This document shows, piece after piece, positions 7,512 through 15,058 of a stretch of 64,000 nucleotides of DNA. The position numbers and the translations under genes are program-made. A model generated the notes under the pieces. It was not told the origin of the DNA, did no database searches, and was given only the letters and a program-made list of their open reading frames with translations. This DNA comes from Oscillibacter sp. (lineage in GTDB: Bacteria > Bacillota > Clostridia > Oscillospirales > Oscillospiraceae), in assembly GCF_028693505.1 (NCBI RefSeq), contig NZ_JAQUVF010000003.1:29443-93442 (forward strand), given 5' to 3'. How positions within the stretch are numbered: the first letter of the stretch is position 1; each line of letters starts with the position of its first letter.

Positions 7512-8093
7512 ATGGGACAGCTTTACTTTAAATACGGGGCCATGGGCTCCAGCAAGACCGCCAACGCGCTGATGGCGCGGTTCAACTATGAAGAGCGGGG
7601 CCAGCAGGCGCTTTTGGTGAAACCCCGCATAGACACCCGGGACGGAGACCACATGGTCTCCTCCCGCATCGGCCTGACCCATTCCTGCATCTACTTTGAC
7701 GAGCTGCGGGCGCTGAACGTGATGGAGCTGCAGCAAAATGCCTGCATCATCGTGGATGAGGCCCAGTTTTTGACCCGGGACGAGGTCATGTACCTTGTCT
7801 ACCTTGTGGACGAGCTGGATATTCCTGTCATGTGTTACGGCCTGCGGGCGGATTTCAAGGGCGAGCTGTTCCCCGGCAGCGAAGCGCTGCTGGTGATGGC
7901 GGACAAGCTGGAAGAGGTCAAGACCGTCTGCTGGTGCGGAAAGAAGGCCACCTTCAACGCCCGGTTTGACGATGACGGAAAGGTCCTCAAGGAGGGCGCG
8001 CAGGTGGTGCTGGGAGCGGGCGACCGGTACATCGGCCTGTGCCGCAAACATTGGATGACCGGGGACCTTGGCCCGGATTTCAACAGGGGATGA
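7512..8093 (+). CDS. tdk: Thymidine kinase
   Basis: Type II (TK1-like) thymidine kinase, 193 residues, phosphorylating thymidine to dTMP in the salvage pathway. Residues 9-16 form the P-loop (GAMGSSKT); VDEAQF (Glu83) holds the catalytic base; the cysteines in VCWCGKK and LCRKHW form the structural zinc site. Length is normal. The stop overlaps the next start (ATGA at 8090-8093), indicating translational coupling with the radical SAM gene. Confidence 0.93.
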   Translation: MGQLYFKYGAMGSSKTANALMARFNYEERGQQALLVKPRIDTRDGDHMVSSRIGLTHSCIYFDELRALNVMELQQNACIIVDEAQFLTRDEVMYLVYLVDELDIPVMCYGLRADFKGELFPGSEALLVMADKLEEVKTVCWCGKKATFNARFDDDGKVLKEGAQVVLGAGDRYIGLCRKHWMTGDLGPDFNRG

Positions 8094-8962
8094 TCTGTTC
8101 GCTGTGCCCCAGAAACTGTGGGGCTGAACGGACGGAGGACCGCGCCGGGGGCTTTTGCGCCCAGCCGCTTCGCCCTGTGGCGGCGAAGGCCATGCTCCAC
8201 CTGTGGGAGGAGCCGTGCCTTGTGGGGGAGCATGGCGCGGGCACGGTGTTTTTTTCCGGCTGCAACCTGCGCTGCTGCTTTTGCCAAAACCGCCCCATCT
8301 CCCAGGGGGGCATTGGAAAACCCCTGACAGTGGAGCGCCTGCGGGAAATTTTTCGGGAGCTGATCGTCCAGGGCGCGGCCTGCATCGATCTCGTAACGCC
8401 CACCCAGTTTACGCCCGCCATTCTTGAGGCGCTGGGCGAGGAGACTTGGCCGGTTCCGGTAGTCTGGAACTGTGGCGGGTATGAAAAGGTGGAGACGCTG
8501 CGATTGCTTGCGGGGAAGGTGCAGGTGTACCTGCCGGATCTAAAGTACGCGCTGGCGGGCCCGGCGGAGCGGTACTCCGGGGCGGCGGACTACGTTCACT
8601 TTGCAAAAGCCGCCATTTTGGAGATGTTTCGCCAGACGGGGCCGTATTGCATGGAGAACGGAAGCCTGCGCCGGGGCGTGCTCATTCGGCATTTGCTGCT
8701 GCCCGGGGAGATGGAAAATACCCGCCGGGTGATCGACTGGGTGGCGGAGACCTTCCGCCCCGGGGACGTGCTGTTTTCCCTGATGAGTCAGTACACTCCC
8801 CAAAGCGGCGCCGCCGGAACGCTTGCGCGCCACGTGACCAAGGCGGAGTATCGCTCGGCGCTGCAATACATGGGCAACTGCGGCGTTGTGGACGGATATA
8901 TGCAGGAGCGGACGTCGGCAAGGGAGGAGTTTACGCCCTCCTTTGACCTGACGGGCGTATGA
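8090..8962 (+). CDS. Radical SAM protein, PflX family (COG1313)
   Basis: 290 residues. The N-terminal SLCPRNCG...GGFC motif is the extra cysteine cluster of PflX-type proteins; the radical SAM [4Fe-4S] motif is CNLRCCFCQ (C-x3-C-x2-C) near residue 62. Later motifs are WNCGGYE and YLPDLKYA, which match the PFL-activase fold. The family resembles pyruvate formate-lyase activating enzyme, but its substrate is unproven. It overlaps tdk by 4 bases and ends 126 bases before the MATE gene. Confidence 0.85.
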   Translation: MICSLCPRNCGAERTEDRAGGFCAQPLRPVAAKAMLHLWEEPCLVGEHGAGTVFFSGCNLRCCFCQNRPISQGGIGKPLTVERLREIFRELIVQGAACIDLVTPTQFTPAILEALGEETWPVPVVWNCGGYEKVETLRLLAGKVQVYLPDLKYALAGPAERYSGAADYVHFAKAAILEMFRQTGPYCMENGSLRRGVLIRHLLLPGEMENTRRVIDWVAETFRPGDVLFSLMSQYTPQSGAAGTLARHVTKAEYRSALQYMGNCGVVDGYMQERTSAREEFTPSFDLTGV

Positions 8963-9007
8963 AGCGGGGGCGCGGGTTCAAAGAAACGAAAAAGCGCGAA
9001 AAGGGCC

Positions 9008-9036
9008 TTGCAAAGCGGAAACGGTCTGCTTATAAT
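9008..9036 (+). promoter_or_regulatory. Sigma-A promoter for the MATE gene
   Basis: TTGCAA (9008-9013), 17-bp spacer, TATAAT (9031-9036). Transcription would begin at about 9043, inside the hairpin that follows, so that hairpin can only be an upstream-operon terminator. Confidence 0.7.
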
Positions 9037-9039
9037 GAT

Positions 9040-9067
9040 AGGGCTGTCCAGAGGGACAGCCCTATTT
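9040..9067 (+). terminator. Terminator of the mutY-tdk-radical SAM run
   Basis: AGGGCTGTCC / GGACAGCCCT arms with loop AGAG, then ATTTTTG. It overlaps the likely transcription start of the MATE gene, so one segment ends one transcript and begins another. Confidence 0.8.
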
Positions 9068-9088
9068 TTGTGTGCAGAGGGAAGTATC

Positions 9089-10468
9089 ATGAAGCTGGAA
9101 AACAATTTGGGAACGGACCCGGTCCGCTCTCTGGTGTGGCGCATCGCCATGCCAAGTATGCTGGCGCAGTTTGTGAGTGTGCTGTACAGCATTGTGGATC
9201 GCATCTATATCAGTAATCTTCCTGTCATCGGGGATATCGCGCTGGCCGGCGTGGGCGTGTGCGGACCGGTGGTCACCATGATCGGCGCGTTCTCCTCGCT
9301 GATCGGCGTTGGTGGCGCGCCCCTGATGAGCATTCGCATGGGCGCTGGAAAGCTGGAGGAGGCCCGCCGCATTCTTGCCAACAGCTTTTTTCTGCTTTGC
9401 GTGTGCGCTGTGATATTGCCCGCGGCGGCCTTTCCGCTGCGCCGCCCCATGCTGCTGGCCTTTGGCGCAAGCGATGCCACCTACCCCTATACCGCGACCT
9501 ATTTTACCGTGTATCTCTGCGGCACGGCGTTTAACCTTTTGTCGCTGGGGCTGAATCAGTTCATCATCTGCCAGGGCTTTGCGAAAAAGGGAATGATGGC
9601 GGTGATGCTGGGGGCGGTTTTGAACATCGTGCTGGACCCCATCTTGATGTTTGCCTGCGGCATGGGCGTGCTGGGGGCGGCGCTGGCCACCGTCCTTTCC
9701 CAGTTTGCCAGCTGCGTGTATGTGCTGCGGTTCCTGTTTGGCAGGCAGGCCCCCATCCCCGTGACCTTTGGCGGCTACCACTGGCGGCTGATGGCCCGGA
9801 TTTTGACGATGGGCATGACGCCCTTCCTCATCATCGCGGCGGACAATGTGATGATCATTGCCATGAATGCCGTGGCGCAGCGTTACGGCGGCGCGGCGCT
9901 GGGCGACCGGCTGGTGAGCTGCGCCACCATTGCCCAGAGCTTCATGCTGGTGGTCACCATGCCGCTGGGGGGGATTTCCTGCGGGACCCAGAGCATTCTG
10001 GCCTTTAATTACGGCGCCCGCCGGCGGGAGCGGATCTTGCAGGCGCAAAAGCTTATTTTGCTGCTGTGCGTGGGCTACACGGCGCTGCTGTTCCTGCTGG
10101 CAAGAGTGGCGGGACCGCTGTTTGTCCGCCTGTTTACCACGGACGCCGCCCTTGCCTCGGAGGCGGTCTCCGCCATCAAAATCTTTACGCTCTCCATTGT
10201 GCCGCTGGGGATTCAATATACGCTGGTGGACGGCTTTACCGGCATGGGACTTGCCCGGCTTTCCCTGCCGCTGTCCGCATTTCGGAAGGCGGTGTACTTT
10301 GTCGCACTGTTCTGGCTGCCGGCGGCGTTTGGTGTGCGGGCGGTCTTTTATGCGGAGCCGATCTCCGATATTCTCGGCCCGCTGATGAGCATTTTGGTGT
10401 ACACGCTGCGCATCCGAAAAATATTGGATTTTCCGGCGGCGGAAGAAACGCCGTGCATCCACGCGTGA
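9089..10468 (+). CDS. MATE-family efflux transporter
   Basis: A 459-residue multidrug and toxin extrusion (MATE/MOP superfamily) antiporter with about twelve membrane helices, exporting cationic compounds using an ion gradient. Family cues are the start MKLENNLGTDPVRSLVWRIA, FVSVLYSIVDRIYIS, the repeated half (MGMTPFLIIAADNVMIIAMN) and PLGGISCGTQSILAFNYGAR. The ATG follows AGAGGGAAG by 4-5 bases. Substrate unknown. It has its own promoter and a bidirectional terminator. Confidence 0.93.
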   Translation: MKLENNLGTDPVRSLVWRIAMPSMLAQFVSVLYSIVDRIYISNLPVIGDIALAGVGVCGPVVTMIGAFSSLIGVGGAPLMSIRMGAGKLEEARRILANSFFLLCVCAVILPAAAFPLRRPMLLAFGASDATYPYTATYFTVYLCGTAFNLLSLGLNQFIICQGFAKKGMMAVMLGAVLNIVLDPILMFACGMGVLGAALATVLSQFASCVYVLRFLFGRQAPIPVTFGGYHWRLMARILTMGMTPFLIIAADNVMIIAMNAVAQRYGGAALGDRLVSCATIAQSFMLVVTMPLGGISCGTQSILAFNYGARRRERILQAQKLILLLCVGYTALLFLLARVAGPLFVRLFTTDAALASEAVSAIKIFTLSIVPLGIQYTLVDGFTGMGLARLSLPLSAFRKAVYFVALFWLPAAFGVRAVFYAEPISDILGPLMSILVYTLRIRKILDFPAAEETPCIHA

Positions 10469-10471
10469 GAA

Positions 10472-10513
10472 AACCCCCACGCAGGCGAACGCCTGCGTGG
10501 GGGTTACTTTTTT
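10472..10513. terminator. Bidirectional terminator
   Basis: A 15-bp stem, AACCCCCACGCAGGC / GCCTGCGTGGGGGTT, with loop GAAC, followed by ACTTTTTTATT on the plus strand. It separates the MATE gene from the convergent CmpB-type gene. Confidence 0.88.
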
Positions 10514-11555
10514 ATTTCCGGTCGGCGGTGTCGCTCAGACTGCGCAGGGCGTCCAGAGCCTCTTCAAAGCCCTTGGCCATGGCAGAGGGATTGGCGCGCA
10601 GCAGCCGCAGGGAGCGGCGGTAGGCGCCGTTGGAACGGCTGCGAATCGCGCTGCGGCGATCCCGGACACGCTCCAAAGCCTCGCAAAGGTCCGCGCGGCG
10701 CTCCGCAAGACGGTCTTCGGTGAGATCCGCGGCGCTCTCCAGACGGTCCTTCGCCCGCTCCAGCGCTTCGGAAATGGCGTCCAAAATCTCCAGCTTGGCG
10801 TTGGCGCGGTTTTGCAGGCGGAATTCCTCCACTGCCATGCGCCGGTTCTTGCGGGCGGTGCGCAGCGCCTGCTCCTCCCGCAGTCCGCTTTCCACCCGCT
10901 GCTTCAAAAGCGCGGCGTCCAGCTCTGTTTTGGCGCGGAAGCGGCGCAAATCCTCCTCCGCAAAGGCGGAGACCACCTCGGCCCGCTTTGCAAGACGCCG
11001 CAGGTCCTCGTTCTCCTCCGTGAGCTTGGTGAGCACCTCCCGCAGGTCCATGGCGGCCTGGAAGGAGCGCACCGCGTCCACAGTGAAGGCGGCGGTGGCC
11101 AGCAGGGCCGTCGGGTCCACCAGAAAGGAGGGAAAGCGCAGCAGCAGCCGGGCGATGGGCGGATGGATGCAGCGCACCAGCAGGATGGAGAAAAATCCCC
11201 ATGCGATGGAACTGGAGAGACAGATGTGCCCGTTCAGGTTGAACCGGTGCTTGGAGTAATCCCAGTAGCGGACCTGAAAGAGCTTTTCCATGGCCGCGCC
11301 GGTGACGTATTCCAAGGCGGTGGCGGCAAGCATCCCGAACAGCCACACGAGAGGGAGCTTATTTTCCACCGGGAGTGTGGCGAAGAGGATGAGGATGGCG
11401 CCGGAGCCGTAGATGGGCAGCAGCGGGCCGTTCAAAAATCCCCGGTTGACCCACCGGCGCTGGCAAAGGGAGACGTAGCAGGACTCCCATACCCAGCCGC
11501 AAAGGCAGTAAAAGAAAAACAGCAGGACCCATTGGCCCGTGGTATAAACATGCAT
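10512..11555 (-). CDS. CmpB-type putative ABC transporter permease with coiled-coil tail
   Basis: 347 residues. The first about 165 residues contain membrane helices and family motifs (LFFFYCLCGWVWESCYVS, WVNRGFLNGPLLPIYGSGA, WDYSKHRFNLNGHICL), matching the 'putative ABC-transporter type IV' (CmpB) family; no ATPase partner is nearby. From about residue 185 a long Arg/Glu/Ala-rich coiled coil extends to the C-terminus. Function unproven. The start at 11555, after GGGGGCG, lies 11 bases from the hemW stop, so the two are co-transcribed. Confidence 0.75.
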   Translation of the reverse strand: MHVYTTGQWVLLFFFYCLCGWVWESCYVSLCQRRWVNRGFLNGPLLPIYGSGAILILFATLPVENKLPLVWLFGMLAATALEYVTGAAMEKLFQVRYWDYSKHRFNLNGHICLSSSIAWGFFSILLVRCIHPPIARLLLRFPSFLVDPTALLATAAFTVDAVRSFQAAMDLREVLTKLTEENEDLRRLAKRAEVVSAFAEEDLRRFRAKTELDAALLKQRVESGLREEQALRTARKNRRMAVEEFRLQNRANAKLEILDAISEALERAKDRLESAADLTEDRLAERRADLCEALERVRDRRSAIRSRSNGAYRRSLRLLRANPSAMAKGFEEALDALRSLSDTADRK

Positions 11556-11566
11556 GAAAACGCCCC

Positions 11567-12778
11567 CTAATCCAGCTGTACGCGGAAATCTCCCCGGGCC
11601 GTGGCCTCGGCCCGGCGGCGCTTTTCCTCCGCTAAGGCGTCCAGCATCCCGCCGATGATCTGGTTGGAGACCAGAAAGCCATTGGGTGTGAGATGCCAGC
11701 GCTCCTCCTCGCACACGGCATAGCCCGCATGAAGGCATTCCGTGAGAAAGGGGAGAAAGCATTGGAACCGGCGGCGAAAGCGCTCTTCAAAGTCCTTGGG
11801 GTCCAGTCCCCGGGCGGTCCGCAGCCCCAGCATGACCCACTCCGTATCCCGGTCCACGGGGGGGATCTGCTCACTTTCGGACAGCATGGGCGCATGCTCC
11901 CGCACACCCCGGATATAGCCCTCCAGATCCCGCTCATAGGCGTAGCGCACGCCGCCGAAATCCGAGTGGGCTCCGGGGCCGAAGCCCGCGTACTCCGCCA
12001 GCGTCCAGTATTTCAGGTTGTGGCGGGATTCACGGCCGGGCCTTGCAAAATTGGAAATTTCGTACTGGGCATAGCCGTTTTGCCGCAGAAATTCCACGGT
12101 GTAGAGATACATGTCCGCTTGCGCCTCGTCCCCCGGCAGCGCCGATTCCGCCTGCCGGGCAAAGAGCGGCGTCCCCTCCTCCACCTTCAGCCCGTAACAG
12201 GAGAGGTGCTCCGGAGATGCCGCCACGGCGGCGGCAAGATTCAGCTGCCACTGCGCGGGCGTTTGGTGGGGCAGGCCGTAGATCAGGTCCAGCGAGAGGT
12301 TTTCAAATTTGGCCTTCCGGGCGGCTTCCACCGCCGCCGTGACCTGCGCCATGGTGTGCACCCGGCCAATCTCCTTTAGCTCCCGGTCGCAGGCGGACTG
12401 CATGCCGAGGGACAACCGGTTGAATCCCGCCCGGCGGAGCGCGCGCAGTGCCTTCCAGTCCCCGGCGGAGTCCGGATTGGCCTCCAGCGTGATCTCCGCG
12501 CCTTTGGACATGTGATAGCTCTTCAGCACGACCTTTAGAATTTTCACCAGCCGTTTTTCACCAAAATAGCTGGGGGTGCCGCCGCCGAAGTAGACGGTGT
12601 CCACCAGATGTCCGCTGGCAAAGGGGGCGACCTCCAAAAGATGGGCGCACAGCGCGTCCACATAGTCGTCCATGCGGTGGTCCTGCCCGGAGAGAGAGTA
12701 AAAATCGCAGTAGGCGCATTTTTGCTTGCAGAAGGGAATGTGAATATACAGCCCCAAGGGCCGCAGGGTGGTTTTCAT
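11567..12778 (-). CDS. hemW: Heme chaperone HemW / coproporphyrinogen oxidase-like radical SAM protein
   Basis: 403 residues. It begins GLYIHIPFCKQKCAYCDFYS, the HemN/HemW radical SAM motif C-x3-C-x2-C, followed by VYFGGGTPSYF and LEANPD. HemW proteins bind heme for delivery, unlike true HemN, and a HemW-type C-terminal domain is present (KYWTLAEYAGFGPGAHSDFG). AGGAAG upstream supports the start at 12778; an in-frame extension further upstream is unsupported. Confidence 0.9.
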   Translation of the reverse strand: MKTTLRPLGLYIHIPFCKQKCAYCDFYSLSGQDHRMDDYVDALCAHLLEVAPFASGHLVDTVYFGGGTPSYFGEKRLVKILKVVLKSYHMSKGAEITLEANPDSAGDWKALRALRRAGFNRLSLGMQSACDRELKEIGRVHTMAQVTAAVEAARKAKFENLSLDLIYGLPHQTPAQWQLNLAAAVAASPEHLSCYGLKVEEGTPLFARQAESALPGDEAQADMYLYTVEFLRQNGYAQYEISNFARPGRESRHNLKYWTLAEYAGFGPGAHSDFGGVRYAYERDLEGYIRGVREHAPMLSESEQIPPVDRDTEWVMLGLRTARGLDPKDFEERFRRRFQCFLPFLTECLHAGYAVCEEERWHLTPNGFLVSNQIIGGMLDALAEEKRRRAEATARGDFRVQLD

Positions 12779-12899
12779 AGGGCTTCCTCCAGTGTGATAT
12801 CTTTTACAGTCTACCTCTTTCCACCCCGGTTTGCAACAGCACATATTTTTTGCCAACGCGGGTAACACTAGGAGAAACGTTCTGGAAAGAGGGATTTCT

Positions 12900-13337
12900 A
12901 TGGATATGACGCCGAAAGAATATCAGCAATATGTGCAGCAAAAGGCAAAAAAATCGCCCATGGTCAAAGATGTGGCGCTGGCCTTTGTCATCGGCGGACT
13001 GATCTGCGTGCTGGGACAGCTGATCCAAAACGGCTGGGCCGCATCGGGGCTGAGTCAGGAGGACGCCGGGACCGCCACCTCCTGCTCGCTGGTGCTGCTC
13101 TCCGCCCTGCTGACGGGGTTCAACCTGTACAATAAGATCGCCCGCTTCGGCGGCGCCGGGACGCTGGTGCCCATCACCGGCTTTGCAAACGCTGTGGTCT
13201 CACCCGCCATCGACTTTAAAAGCGAGGGCTTTGTCACCGGCATGGCCGCCAAAATGTTTACCGTGGCGGGGCCTGTGATCGTGTTCGGCACGCTGGCCTC
13301 GGTGATCTACGGCATTATTTTGATGCTGATGAAATAA
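12900..13337 (+). CDS. spoVAC: Stage V sporulation protein AC
   Basis: 145 residues with four to five hydrophobic helices. It matches SpoVAC, an inner-forespore-membrane channel subunit for dipicolinic acid uptake and release: MTPKEYQQYVQQKAKKSP, AFVIGGLICVLGQ, PITGFANAVVSPAIDFKSEG and a hydrophobic C-terminus. The ATG follows AAAGAGGGA. Normally spoVAC sits with spoVAD and spoVAE; here it stands alone between hemW (divergent) and an antiporter (convergent). It shows that the host sporulates or descends from spore formers. Confidence 0.93.
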   Translation: MDMTPKEYQQYVQQKAKKSPMVKDVALAFVIGGLICVLGQLIQNGWAASGLSQEDAGTATSCSLVLLSALLTGFNLYNKIARFGGAGTLVPITGFANAVVSPAIDFKSEGFVTGMAAKMFTVAGPVIVFGTLASVIYGIILMLMK

Positions 13338-13368
13338 AAAGAACGCCGGGTCTCCCGGCGTTCTTTTT
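13336..13368. terminator. Bidirectional terminator after spoVAC
   Basis: AAAAAGAACGCCGGG / CCCGGCGTTCTTTTT with loop TCT. T-tracts exist on both strands; it serves spoVAC and the convergent antiporter. Confidence 0.9.
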
Positions 13369-14563
13369 ATTCCTTTTGCAGAAACCGCCGGCAGGTGGCG
13401 TCCATTCCCAGCGCGCCCAGCGGGGCGGTGAGGAGGATCGCCGTCACCGCCACCGACAAAACAAGCTTCCCGCAGGGCAGTCCCAGCGAAAGCGGCACGG
13501 ACCCGATGGCGGCCTGCACGGTGGCCTTGGGAAGGTAGGCGATCATGCAGAAAAGCCGCTCCTTTCCGTCGAGAGGCGTGCGCAGCAGGCACAGCGCAAC
13601 GCCCGCGGACCGCACGAGGAGCGCCAGTGCGATCATTGCCAGCACCCCCGGGCCGGCCGAGAGCGTGTAGCGGATATCCACCGCTGCGCCCACCAGCACG
13701 AAGAGGATCACTTCCGCCGCAAGCCACAGCTTGCCGAACTTTTCCGAAAGACGCCGGGAAACGGCGGGGGCGGTGACGCTTTGCAGCGCGCAGGCCATGG
13801 CGATGACGGCCAGCAGGCCCGACAGGGGGACAAGGCCCTCTAACGCCTCCTCCAACGCCGGAAGCAGCAGGGCAATGCTCAGCACAATGATGACCTTGAC
13901 GCTGCCTCGGATGGTGTGGGAGCGGGCGTGGCAAAGCTCAAAAAACCGGCCCAGCGCCGCGCCTGCCAGCGCCCCTGCGGCAATGCCCAGCAAAATAGAG
14001 ACCGGGACGCCCGCCAAAGCGCCCAGCCCCGGTTCTCCGCCCTGGGCCATGCCGGTGAAGGTGGTGAAGAGGACGATGACGAACACGTCGTCCAAAGAGG
14101 CGCCCGCAAGCAGCATCTGGGGAATGCGCTTTTCGGTGCCCCGGTGCTCCTCCATCAGCTGCACCATGCGGGGTACCACCACCGCCGGGGAGACTGCCGC
14201 CAGCACCGCACCCATGACGGCGGCCTCCACCCGGGAGAGTCCCAGAAGGAGGGGGGCAAGGAGGACGTAGGCCAGAATCTCAAAGCTGGCGGGCAGAAAG
14301 CTCAAAAGCAGGGCGGGCCGCCCCACGGCCTTCAGATCCCGGAGGTCCAGAGAAAGCCCTGCCTTGATGAGGATGATGACCAGCGCCATCTTCCGCAGGT
14401 CGGGAGAAATGGAGAGAATGGAGGGGTCCAGCAGGTCCAAAACAAACGGACCCAGCAAAATGCCCGTAAGCAGCATCCCGATGATGCGGGGCAGACCCAC
14501 TCTGCGGCACAAAGCCGCCATGGTAAGCCCCACCAGAAAAATAAGCGCCAGAGACGTCAGCAT
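13367..14563 (-). CDS. Cation:proton antiporter (CPA2 family)
   Basis: A 398-residue membrane protein with about twelve helices, resembling monovalent cation/H+ exchangers. N-terminal helices are LTSLALIFLVGLTMAALCRR and GLPRIIGMLLTGILLGP. An Asp pair typical of the ion site lies near residues 158-159 (AGASLDDVF). No C-terminal TrkA/RCK domain is present. AGGAGG sits 7 bases before the ATG at 14563; a TTG three bases upstream is a less likely start. Ion specificity cannot be read from sequence. Confidence 0.85.
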   Translation of the reverse strand: MLTSLALIFLVGLTMAALCRRVGLPRIIGMLLTGILLGPFVLDLLDPSILSISPDLRKMALVIILIKAGLSLDLRDLKAVGRPALLLSFLPASFEILAYVLLAPLLLGLSRVEAAVMGAVLAAVSPAVVVPRMVQLMEEHRGTEKRIPQMLLAGASLDDVFVIVLFTTFTGMAQGGEPGLGALAGVPVSILLGIAAGALAGAALGRFFELCHARSHTIRGSVKVIIVLSIALLLPALEEALEGLVPLSGLLAVIAMACALQSVTAPAVSRRLSEKFGKLWLAAEVILFVLVGAAVDIRYTLSAGPGVLAMIALALLVRSAGVALCLLRTPLDGKERLFCMIAYLPKATVQAAIGSVPLSLGLPCGKLVLSVAVTAILLTAPLGALGMDATCRRFLQKE

Positions 14564-14984
14564 CAAAAAACCTCCTTAAAACGCAAAAAAGCCGAGGGCT
14601 TCTGCGCGCACAGCATCACAGAAGTCATCAGCTTAAAAAAGCGGTTTCGGTCGCCCGTGGGAGAACTTCATTCCCGTTTCCTAGAATACCATGCCGAAAT
14701 CCGGGGGTCAAGGGGGGCTTTCCGGCGGCCTGACGGGGCATTCCTGTTTTTTGCCCCGCCAAATTGCCGCAGGCAGCCGGTTTTGTGCGGGGCAGTCATT
14801 TTTTTGCAGTTGAGAAGTTTACATAACGGTGTGGAAAAAGCTGTGGAAAATGTGCAAAACCCAGAAATATGAACGGTTTATGAAGGTGACAACCGGGTTA
14901 TGAGAAAATTTACGCAAGAACATTTTCTCGAAAAACGCGCCTTTGGAGTGGGAAAAGGCGGGAAAGAGCCCTCCGGCGGAACAC
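14564..14984. other. Long divergent intergenic region
   Basis: About 420 bases without a supported gene, between the antiporter and the topoisomerase promoter. It holds several GC-rich partial hairpins and, at about 14828-14852, two TGTGGAAAA motifs 13 bases apart that resemble one-mismatch DnaA boxes. No clear promoter for the antiporter was found. Confidence 0.4.
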
Positions 14985-15013
14985 TTGAACCGATGGGCGG
15001 GGTGTGATACAAT
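14985..15013 (+). promoter_or_regulatory. Sigma-A promoter for the topoisomerase gene
   Basis: TTGAAC (14985-14990), 17-bp spacer, TACAAT (15008-15013); the ATG is 45 bases downstream, preceded by CGGAGGAA. Confidence 0.75.
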
Positions 15014-15058
15014 ACCTCATATTGAAATGACGGCAGTTTCTGCCTTTTCGGAGGAACT

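Noticed and set aside
9062..10480. 472-codon antisense frame opposite the MATE gene
   Set aside because: Composition (His/Gln/Arg-rich) and lack of motifs show a shadow of the GC-rich membrane protein gene.
14828..14852. Two DnaA-box-like TGTGGAAAA motifs before the topoisomerase gene, as a replication origin
   Set aside because: Each has a mismatch, there are only two, and dnaA, dnaN and recF are absent.
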